From the NCBI GenBank assembly GCA_964030475.1, contig CAXIPT010000006.1, forward strand, positions 5,894,231 to 5,958,230: a stretch of DNA of 64,000 bases, given 5' to 3'. Shown here piece by piece: positions 55,023-64,000 of the stretch (within the stretch, counting starts at the first letter, position 1; every line of letters starts with the position of its first letter). The notes under the pieces are model-generated. The model was not told the DNA's origin, searched no databases, and saw only the letters and a program-made list of their open reading frames with translations. This stretch comes from Tethya wilhelma (Eukaryota; Porifera; Demospongiae; Tethyida; Tethyidae). The position numbers and the translations under genes were made by a program.

Positions 55023-56387
55023 CTAGGACTTACTGTATCGTCCTTGATATTCATTGTATCTCAGAGTCCCACAGCCGCCAACGATACGATCATAATCATC
55101 GCCATGGTAAGCAAGAGGGAGCACTATGACCAGGAAGGTTATCATGAGGGTGTAGCAGATGGTTGCGATGAGCAGGCCGACAGCAATGGTGGAGTAGCGA
55201 GAAGCCTTGGGGTAGTTCCTCTGAGTTTGGTGGTAGCTTTTTGCCTGTATAAAGAGCAACAGTTGACAAATTCTTCAATGTCATTCCTAGGTAAAATGAC
55301 TATATAATCATTGACCACTGAAATCATCTCAAAGAGATCTTTCTAGTTGTATTTTATAAGCTTATTGACATTTTCTGGTGTCTGAAACAAAAATCGCACC
55401 ATTCATAATGCATAAACTGACCGTTATGGCAACTGCGAGGGCTGGGATTCCAAAAGCGAGTGAAGTTATGTTGAGTATGGCACAGATAATGATGGCCACC
55501 ACTATCAGCAGGAGGAAGTCATGGGGTCCAGGGTAGCCTGCCTTGGGGGCCGTCGGCTGAATGGGAGCAGCCATCTGGAGGGACCAGAACACCAATAGAT
55601 GGATATTGTGTGGTACAGACACACATGTGTGTGTATGTATGTACTGAATATTGTGTATAATTTTTGGAACTGTGTGATGTAACTTCCTGTGTACACAGAC
55701 ATGTCAACACACAATCTGATCTGACACTTATATAAATTATTGACCAGATAGTTATAGTCCGACAGCTTATGTACCAAAATCAACCCTCAACCCTATCATT
55801 TCAGGACTTTGCGACATCAAAAAATGCTGTGACTAGAGAGTCGGCAGACCGTATACTTTCCTATTGCTTTGTATTGCAGAATTATGTAATAAATAGATAA
55901 TTCCGGATTTTGCCCGCACTGTATTAGAACTGGCACCATTGACTACAATGTATTTAGCTTTAGTTTATGAAGCCGAATCTCTAGCCACTGCCCAAAAAAA
56001 CCTGTAATACTGCACTAGACACATACCACGTATTGCACAGGAGGCACTCCCACACCAGGTGCAGCCATGGCTGTCATGAAGGTCACTGGCTGGGCCTGGG
56101 GGGGCTGGTTGGCTTCATAGTCCTTAGCCACCGCACTATAGGCAGGAGGGTTCTCGGGGATCAGAGACGAACCAACTGATGCTGTACAACAGCAGACGAT
56201 TCACAATAAACAAACTGTATGAAACACAGTAGTCTCGGCAGCTGGTTTTGTTTTGTAAACCGACTGACCTACCCATATCAGTAAATTATCTACCTTGTTG
56301 CTGTGGCGGAGGTTGAGGATCACCTCCAGTAGAGGCAGCGGCTGGTTGAGAAGGATCACCAGACAAAGGGAGAGCCTCCTCACTCAT
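55023..56387 (-). CDS. CD225/dispanin-family two-helix membrane protein B
   Basis: Four exons (56387-56294, 56181-56027, 55574-55422, 55244-55023), 624 bases, 207 residues, with the same exon phases as gene A. Starts MSEEALPLSGDPSQPAAAS. ENPPAYSAV repeats the PPxY motif. Helix 1: PGPHDFLLLIVVAIIICAIL to FGIPALAVAIT; helix 2: STIAVGLLIATICYTLMITF. The shared TQRNYPKASRYST loop and SFGIPA-type ends show recent tandem duplication with gene A. Likely a membrane-remodelling or sorting adaptor; ligand unknown. Confidence 0.75.
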
Positions 56388-56579
56388 CGTTCCATACGAC
56401 AGCGGGCACGCAAAAGACTCACAAATAAAGTTCAATCATGATGTAATAGTCCATAGTTCATAAATTAAAGTTAAAGAATGCGGTAATTAGCTATGACGTA
56501 AGAGCCCCACCCCTCAAAACTCAGCAGTACAGTTAAGTTTTACAATACAAGAAATGCATGATTTTAATACTATAAAAAT

Positions 56580-59500
56580 CTACAATTTCAATGTGCTAAT
56601 CATCTGTGCCACACTGGGATCAAGTGGCTGGACAGCTGCAGTTAGTTCATCTTTCCACGATGGACTATCTTGGACTTGGTGCAGCCAGCTACTGAGCATC
56701 TCTCTCAAGCAGTCATTAGACATACGATAGTCACAATTGATGGTGTTCAACACTCCACTAGGCACCTTGAGGAGCACTCCAATGTTGTGCCACTGACTAG
56801 CTAGAGGTAGCAACACACGAAACACCTCATTGAGACAAATGGTGCTAGCAGTCATGGCACGACTAGGTCCAGGTTGCACAGGGAGAGGGCATGGATGGAC
56901 CCATGAAGAAGGGACAGTTTGGTCGGTTGGTGGGTGCCTCGGATCCATGACAGGTGCTACGTTAGGCTGCTGTGACAGTGAGCTGGGATGGATGGCTTGA
57001 GCATACATAGCAGGATGGAAAATGACACCTTGTGAACTATTAGCAAGCTGTTCCATTGAAAGCGTAGCAGCTGGGTGTTGTGCTACTGGGTACTTGGTAG
57101 CAGGATACACAGGCTGCTGAGACATTGGTGGAGCAGCAGCATGTGGCATGTACGAAGCTCTAGGAGCTGGTGTGGTGTTGCCATGGAGATGGGACTGTCC
57201 CCCTGAGGTTTGTGGCTGTCCAAACCAAACCTTGGAGCCAGCAGGAAGGAGGAAGCATTTCTTGGTCTGGCTACAGAGTAGCTTTGATGGCTTTCCTTTG
57301 TACCAGCTCATTTGTGCTGTGTGTGGGTCACTGTGTGAGATCTCACATGGACATTCAAACGTAATGGCATGCTTTGCCACTCTCAGATAGCTCATATCGT
57401 TCATTACTTTAGCAACCCCTTTCTCCACAGCTGATCGAACCTCACTGCAGATCTCTTCAACACTGCTAGCTCTGTCTGATAGCTGAGCATTTGATGTGAA
57501 GGTGATTTTGATTTTAGTTGGCAGGATTGTAAGAATGACTGTATCGAAGTCAGGGCCAACTAAGAATGAGACTTGGTCTCTAAATATCTCCTCCAGTTGC
57601 AAACTCCATTCCAATTCAGACTGCATCTCGTTTATGAGGAGGAAGGTGATGAGTGCTCCAGGTACCCCTTTGGGACAGTAGCCACACTTGAACGTCACCA
57701 CCAATGGAGGCAGCTCGTGGTGTTGCTGACTGAGAGAGGTTCTTTGAGACTGGCTGGCATGAGAGAGGACACACGGTATGAAGTACTTGGTCTCTCCATC
57801 TTCTGTCTTGAAGGGAGCCACGATTCGAAGGTGTTGCAGTAGCTTCACCAGCAGTGATGGAGTGAGAAGAGAACTGCCATCTCCACTGATCCTCTCGAAA
57901 TCTCCCAAAGAGAAGATCCCTTTCTTCTTGAACTCATCAGTTGAGTATTTCCCGACATTTTCAAAAGTGAATGTCCTCACAATAAGCTCGGTTACTTTGT
58001 CAAAAAGAAGTTGTGGATCTTTGACAACGACACTGTCCAGGCCTTCAACGGGGAAGTACCTCACCACACCCAACTTGGTGTGAAGGAAGTGCAGAGCTTC
58101 TTTCAATTCATCTTCACCTCTGATCCCACACTGCTGAGCCACTGTAAGACACTGCTCAAAGCTGAGGATGCGTGATTTGAGGTAGCGAATCACGAGGCTA
58201 AAGATCAGCCAGTGAGATGGTGAACGTATCTTGAACTCTCCTCGCTGGATGAGTTGCTCAACTGCTGATCTGATCTTCTGAAAGTCTTCGTCTCCTTCAG
58301 CTAGGTTGTTGACGGTGAACATGAGCTGAGTTGGAGAAGCAAATTCAACCAGCCCATCGCGATAGTGAGAGGTGGATTTGATCACTTTTTGAAGATTCTG
58401 ATCCACCTTTGATATTTGGTCCTCAGCGGTGGCTTCATCCAGCAAATCTTTGTGAGTACCCACGAAAAATACTTTAGGTCGAATGGGCACTTGCTGCTTC
58501 TGCAGTCCTTTGTAGACAAATGTGCCCATTGAAGAAATGCTAGCAAGAGATTGAAGAATAGCCTCCAGTAGAGTGAGTGTGGACTCGTAAGGCTCTGACT
58601 TATTTCCACCAGGAAGCTCGTACTGGATGGTGAAGGGCTTGTTGAGATCCTGGTTGAGTCGGAATGTGATGAAGAACACCGAAGGTCCAGACACCAACAG
58701 AGGAAGGAGGTCTTGAAACTCCATTTGACCCCCTGTATCGGTGAGATAGAGAGACCAAGAGTTCTCCAGGTACTTGCTCACATCCTGACCACTTGCAGCA
58801 GCTCTGAGAATTTCTAGAGGAGATTTGTAGTCATCAGGAAGAGATGGACCAGCAGCTATTTGGCTGGATTCTACCTCCTGTTTCTGGGCTGATGATGGCT
58901 GGAACTCAACTCCAATATCAACACTTTCTTCATAAGTGGGAGTATTTGGTTCCAAATTTCTGGAATCAGAATGTGATAGGGAGTTATGTGCTCGTTTGGT
59001 GGGAGCTCCAGTGGCTTTAGAGGCTTGAGAGCTGGAGAAGAAGTGTGAGATACGCAGCATCAACTCAACAGCTTCAGTGTTGTAGGTGAGCTTGAACCAG
59101 ACTGAGTCAGTGACACTCAGAGGCACTGAGTAAGATTGTCGTACTTGGATGTGAACAGGCTCCTCTGCTACTCCAGTGCTGGGTAATGATGGACATGGAC
59201 CTTCTCCAGTCAGACGTTTGATGAGAGAGCTCTTTCCTGAGCGTGCAGGACCAAGGTAGGCAGCTTGCAGTATTGTGTGATCCAATGTTCCTTTCCTCTT
59301 CATGGCTTGCTTTACTGCACGGAAGTGCCTCTCACTAGCTTCTCTCTCTTCAGTATCATCAAGAACTGCAGTTGTATTCATTATCAAAGATAAGATGCAA
59401 CGTACACTGCATGAAAATTTACTTGGAACACTTACGTTCATCAAAGAACTTCTCATATTCATGTGCATCTATGATGCTAGGATCATTCAAAAGGTCAGAG

Positions 59501-60745
59501 GCACTCGGTCTGACTTTAGGATCTCGTCTAAACACCATCCTAAATAGTCTGACAACATTTTCACCCATTTCACCAATCCCAGGGACCAAAGAATCAATGT
59601 GACTATCTTCATAGTTAGCAACCTAAAATAGTATTGTAACACATATAAAGTGACACTGCAGCTGAGTAGTAAATTACGAATTGTCTGCATTGTGTTTAAA
59701 TATACCATATAAAACACATCATATTTCGATGGAAAGTATCCAATTGAGCAGCCTGGAGAGCATCCACAGGCCATTGTCACTAACACACACATGACACTCC
59801 AGACATCAGCAGCTGCTGTTGGGCTCTCCTCACGGACAACTTCAGGAGCACTGGAATAAGGATCAATACTATCCAGTGTAAAACTTTCTCTGACACTATC
59901 AATACGAACTGCTTTGTTAAATTCACATAGTTTAACCAGACGACCACCTTCCATTATTAGAATACTGTTTGCTATTTGGGAAAATAACAATACAACATGA
60001 CCATGCAGGGCATTGTAGAACTCCTTGTAGCTAGTGACACTCACGTCTTATGTTTAAGTGAAGAACACCTTGAGATTGTAAGAACTCCACCCCCTTCAGG
60101 ATTTGTTGAAGGTAGAAGAAACTCTGATCCAAGGGAAGAGCATCGTTTTCAACTCTTAGCAATTCAGTCAGATTACCGTCTGTAACAAAACCAATGTTTA
60201 ATGCCATGGTCACTTATATGAAGCTTATACTTACTCTCTCCCAGTTCCATCATCAGTCTACAAACAGAGTATGGAGGATTGTCATCAAGGTACCGATCCA
60301 CTACTGCTCCAAGGAAACGAACTATGTGTCGATGATGAGGCAAACTCCCCAGAATATCACACTCCTTACGAATGTCCTTAAAACCTTTTTCATCACGTGG
60401 CCTGTTTTGTTTGATGATAAAAGTCTTTCCAGACATGAAATCTTTAGCCATAAAACACAGGGAACCAAATTTTCCCTCTCGGCCTGGGAATCCAAGTAAA
60501 TTATGATAAGGTCGTGTGTAGTCACGGTGTTCATAGTATGGACCAACTAGTCCTGGAGTCAAGTAGGCCTGTGTATTTAGTATAAAAAGATTCACATTAA
60601 AATCATTTTAATATAATAATTATAGTCCAAATTAACTTACAGTATCCAGTTTGTAGAGTACTTGCTGAGATGTTGGAAAGGTTGGCTCACCCACTTCTTC
60701 ATCATCAACGTACCCTGATTCAGCAACAGCTAATTTTTCACTCAT
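56580..60745 (-). CDS. Pseudokinase - ROC - COR - death domain protein (DAPK1-like order)
   Basis: Six exons (60745-60641, 60568-60235, 60179-60045, 59971-59706, 59622-59436, 59365-56580), 3813 bases, 1270 residues. Residues about 60-330 are a kinase fold: KTFIIKQNRP keeps the Lys; the HRDLKPEN loop reads HLNIRPNS (catalytic Asp lost) and DFG reads CEFN, so it is a pseudokinase. Then ROC GTPase: GPARSGKSS (G1), TDTGGQ (G3), GTHKD (G4). COR follows (HWLIFSLVIRYLKSRIL through LLTPSLLVKLLQHLRIV). A Pro/Gln-rich linker leads to a C-terminal death domain (FRVLLPLASQWHNIGVLLKV ... LREMLSSWLHQV). DAPK1 has kinase-ankyrin-ROC-COR-death; here ankyrins are absent. Role in death or innate signalling is inferred. 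Confidence 0.85.
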
Positions 60746-60926
60746 TTTTAAAGAGCTAGACACTTAGCTTGCTGGATTTTGTCATACGTGGAACTTAGTT
60801 GGTCCAGAAGCCTTCAAGCTAAAGGTCTGAGAGTTCAAGTCATTTCCTGACCACTCCCATAGTGAAATGGACGTTTTGCATAATCAAAATAGATCATTAC
60901 ATTGTGTGTGCACATAAATTGTCATT

Positions 60927-61444
60927 CTATGAAGTGATATATTGTATCTGTTTGTGTCCAGCTAGGACAGGCTCTATGCACTGCAGGGCAAACAGTGCCA
61001 CGCCCCCTCCAGCCAGGAATAGGGAGAAAACTAACAGCAGAACCAGGCGGCCATAGAACACCTCATCTACAGCCTGCAACAGAGATATAATAAGCAGAGT
61101 TTAACTTGCGTGATTCACTTGATTTTTTTTCCCAATTACTACAGGATGGTTATATCTCTTGTAAATGAAATGTACGAAGTTGCCCGAGTAGGCAACAATA
61201 ATATGTTTTGGATTAACAGACAATCAATCTGACATGTGTGTGTTTAGGCATTGCATTTGCAGCATTTATCTTAATAATATAATTGATATGTCATGCATCA
61301 CCTCTCTTATGATGATTGTTTCTTCTTGAGATTCCCTAGGGTAAAACAGCAGTACTAGAGTGAGGACCAGAGAGACAGCAAGAACTGCTGGGATGCCATA
61401 CCTAATACACACACATATTATTATCTCAAACATTACAAGGAAAG

Positions 61445-61477
<33 letters not shown>

Positions 61478-61500
61478 GCTNNNNNNNNNNNNNNNNNNNN

Positions 61501-61592
<92 letters not shown>

Positions 61593-61740
61593 CCCAGGGT
61601 TGGATAGACCAATCACACACATAGGGTTACCTTGCTTTGGGCACAGCCCCCAGTGCTATGACACCTATTATGGTGGCCACCCAGACTATGATGAGGACCA
61701 AGAGACCCACTCCTATGTTGAGAACCGGCACTACAGCCAT
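60927..61740 (-). CDS. TMEM218: Transmembrane protein 218
   Basis: Three exons (61740-61631, 61401-61302, 61073-60927), 357 bases, 118 residues versus about 115 in human. Three hydrophobic helices: NIGVGLLVLIIVWVATIIGV, AVLAVSLVLTLVLLFYPR and the last with the family signature VDEVFYGRLVLLLVFSLFLA ... IEPVLA. TMEM218 is a ciliary transition-zone protein (Joubert-spectrum gene in humans). Intron 1 holds a long CA repeat and a 20-N gap. It is head to head with CFAP68. Confidence 0.85.
61481..61500. other. 20-N gap inside a CA microsatellite
   Basis: Lies in TMEM218 intron 1; flanking CA repeat 61449-61590. Confidence 0.99.
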
Positions 61741-61927
61741 TCCTGGACCACTGGAGCTGAATGGAAGACAACAAAGACAGTTCAATAAACAGTACAAGTT
61801 ACAGATATCACTCTTACCAGCTACTGTAGAGCTTTAACTGTCATCTTGCTTCAGTGCTGATCTTTATGGCTTACGATAGGTAAAGGTCGTCACCGGTTTG
61901 CTGAAACTACGCCCATTTTGTTTTCTC

Positions 61928-61965
61928 GTTGTCATGCCAACTAAATGAGCATTGCCAAAGGCAAC
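61928..61965 (+). promoter_or_regulatory. Two X-box-like RFX sites between TMEM218 and CFAP68
   Basis: GTTGTCATGCCAAC (61928-61941) matches RYYNYYATRRNRAC except one position; ATTGCCAAAGGCAAC (61951-61965) has the TTGCC/GGCAAC arms with a three-base spacer. They are 107-144 bases upstream of the CFAP68 ATG and about 190 bases from the TMEM218 ATG. Confidence 0.65.
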
Positions 61966-62071
61966 TGATGAGGTGCATTGCACACCTGATCTGCTAAGGT
62001 AAATGGTATATCTTAGCTCATCTTGCTGCACTGACTTCTAAATGCATGCACACACGTACACAGGCTCGTGA

Positions 62072-62886
62072 ATGGCTGAAGGCTATCCTAATTTCCGTGG
62101 CTTTGTGAAGGCCTCTGGTCAAGCTGAGGTGTGGGACGACACGGACAAGAAGAAGTTCCATCAGTTTGGCTGGCGGTCGTGGACCAACGAGAGCTCCTAC
62201 TCCTCAGACACCCTCATCGGGAACTGGAGCGAGGAGAGGTTTGACGTGGGCAAGCTGTCCCAGTCCAAGTGCCTCCCCTCCCAGTACGATCACTACTTTG
62301 AGAGCACGTATAGACTAGCCTACAGCAAGTCACCTCCACCAGTGCCAGAGGTGCTGAGATACAGCAGAGGTGAGCAGGGATATAGTGACACTGAACACAC
62401 ATGCACATCAGATGATCCTTAGCATTGATTGATGTGAATGTACATACCCAGTTATAACTCAAGTTATGACCAATGTACATGCGCAAGTTATAACTTGTGT
62501 ATGTACAACAACATCCTTGGGAAATGCTTTCACAGTTGTTCATCTTTCATATATAAATCCAAGTTTAATTTTTCACCTCTGTTATTTATTAAAATACCAA
62601 CTCTCCCTCATTACTTCAGCTCAGTATAGAAACTAACAAATAGGACCAAATTTGTCTTCCATGAATCAACCACATGTATGTCTTGATCTTCTACCTACCA
62701 GGTAAAGAACCCTCGGCCTTCCCAGCCCACCAGCCCATCCTGGACCCCCCTGAGGTGAAGCAACACTATGGCTCCTTCATGACCAGCTCAATGGAGGCAT
62801 ACGGTACACCACCACCACCACCGAACAAACAAGACCAGAGACAACAGCAGCAGCAAGGAAAAGGAGAGAGCAATGGAGAGAGCTAA
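62072..62886 (+). CDS. CFAP68: Cilia and flagella associated protein 68 (C11orf1 family)
   Basis: Two exons (62072-62369, 62702-62886), 483 bases, 160 residues. Collinear with human C11orf1/CFAP68: GQAEVWDDTDKKKFHQFGWR, TNESSYSSDTLIGNWSEERF, LPSQYDHYFESTYRLAY and KEPSAFPAHQPILDPPEVK. It ends with a Pro5 and Gln-rich tail not in the human protein. CFAP68 is a doublet-microtubule inner protein of motile cilia. It shares a promoter with TMEM218. Confidence 0.88.
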
Positions 62887-63431
62887 TGGATGCCTCAACC
62901 TAGGTACTGAGTCAATCACCAGATACAGTAGTCAATTTCCTACGTGTGACATTGAGTAGACTTTGTGTTGTCTGTAAATGTTATGATGTATAATGTATTA
63001 TCAGTGAAAGAGACCACAAAGATATAAATAATCAGACAACGTAAGATATAGAGGTAGAAAGATAGAGCAAAGAACAGATTGTATGTTTGAAAGAATAGGT
63101 GTACATGTTTGAGAATGGTACGAGGAATCAAAGACGGCTAGATACATTATTTTTAGTTACATAGCTAGCTATAGGTATACATAATTTATATCAATGATAA
63201 AAAATTACTAAAAATTATCAAAAATGGTTGGAAGTACAAACATATTATAATTAGATATAATTTATAAAACTGTTTATTCATAAAGGATGGTGTGACCATA
63301 GTGTTATAACAATGGAGCAGTTCATGTATTGGCTCATATGTACATAGCACAATAATGGGTACATATATCTAGTGATAAAAATGGTCTAAAAAACACTTGC
63401 AAACAGACAGACAGACATAGATCGATCGGTG
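62887..63431. other. CFAP68 3' flank
   Basis: AT-rich, convergent with the next minus-strand gene. No further gene seen. Confidence 0.5.
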
Positions 63432-63825
63432 TTAGTCTCTCACTTTGTTGATGATGAGAGAGCAGACGTAGGCTATCTCATGAAGGAGGAAGGTCACTAT
63501 CCAGAGCCCCCCGAGGCCACACCACACCGCCCACACAACCAGGGGGGCACCAATTAGAAACACACCCAGAGTCAGCTGCACATTGCATGAAAACACAAAA
63601 TACAATTATTATTAATTTAAACACTTGGCTACAACAAACAAACAGAGTTCTTACTCACGATAGAATGCACTTATCAATTGCATGTGTACCAAAGTACGTA
63701 CCTGACCAAAACCAATGGCGACTGATATGAACCCTGACGTGCCATGATAGATCTCCCAGCATCTCCGATAGACCCCCTTGTCTTCTGAGGCAGTCTTACC
63801 ATTCTCCTTCTCAACACACGGATGG
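63432..63825 (-). CDS. C-terminus of a cytochrome b561-type membrane protein (partial)
   Basis: Two exons (63825-63702 and 63575-63432) in phase; the gene continues right of the window. After a basic loop, RCWEIYHGTSGFISVAIGFG resembles the b561 helix carrying a heme-ligand His and R..W...H...G pattern of FRRS1/DOMON-b561 ferric reductases, followed by a helix LTLGVFLIGAPLVVWAVWCG and a last one ending INKVRD at the stop. Other multi-pass families are possible because only the last 90 residues are visible. Confidence 0.5.
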
Positions 63826-63888
63826 CTGATTGAGAGAGAGAGAGGGAAATAAACAGATAAGAACAGAAATGAGAGCTGTTACATTGTG

Positions 63889-64000
63889 CTAAATTCCATC
63901 AGGTTTGAGAATGCCTCTAGAAAAAAATTGAATAACTTTCTCGATCAATATCTAACTGATTTCAAAATTTCAAGCACCATTGGAAAGTGCTCATTCTCCC
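63889..64000. mobile_element. MITE family D, copy cut by window end
   Basis: CTAAATTCCATCAGGTTTGA (onward to GAATGCC), then TTGAATAACTTTCTCGATC and CACCATTGGAAAG as in the 43.0 kb copy. Confidence 0.7.

Overview
The window looks like nuclear DNA of an early-branching marine invertebrate, most probably a demosponge. This is inference: genes have many exons with short GT-AG introns, introns carry long CA/GT and GA/CT microsatellites and small inverted-repeat elements, and animal families (HYOU1, DNHD1, IFT46, TMEM218, CFAP68, dispanins, CatSper-like) sit beside death-domain fusions of a kind common in sponges. Single-N and longer N gaps show a draft assembly.

Layout. 0-2.1 kb: a CatSper-like cation-channel exon (minus) head to head with mitochondrial ribosomal protein mL41 (plus), with a partial second copy that is probably an assembly duplicate. 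2.4-3.8 kb: ODF3/CIMAP1-type sperm-tail protein (minus). 4.0-4.8 kb: an unrecognised plus-strand reading frame behind a GC-rich TATA promoter. 5.9-7.0 kb: intronless jacalin/aerolysin-like pore-forming protein. 7.9-9.3 kb: death-domain plus kelch protein (minus), head to head with HYOU1/GRP170 (9.5-16.7 kb, plus). 17.4-41.6 kb: a very large dynein heavy-chain-like gene, best matched to DNHD1 (minus), containing a 993-base gap, an intronic tRNA-Thr, tRNA-derived SINEs and several MITEs. 41.8-44.3 kb: IFT46 (plus), head to head with DNHD1. 44.9-53.3 kb: a plus-strand spliced unit with little coding capacity that runs into higher-order tandem repeats whose units carry splice-site-like sequences. 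53.7-56.4 kb: two tandem CD225/dispanin genes (minus). 56.6-60.7 kb: pseudokinase-ROC-COR-death gene with DAPK1-like order (minus). 60.9-62.9 kb: TMEM218 (minus) head to head with CFAP68 (plus). 63.4-64 kb: C-terminus of a cytochrome b561-type membrane protein (minus).

Two themes tie genes together. Six loci (CatSper-like, ODF3, DNHD1, IFT46, TMEM218, CFAP68) belong to cilia or sperm flagella, and three of their promoters contain RFX X-box-like sequences. HYOU1 is an ER stress chaperone whose short shared promoter holds an ERSE-like CCAAT-N9-CCAC element, and its protein ends in an ER-retrieval-type tetrapeptide.

Exon models for mL41, ODF3, HYOU1, IFT46, both dispanins, the pseudokinase-ROCO gene, TMEM218 and CFAP68 were built by eye; each has consensus splice sites and sums to a multiple of three. 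The DNHD1 model is approximate.
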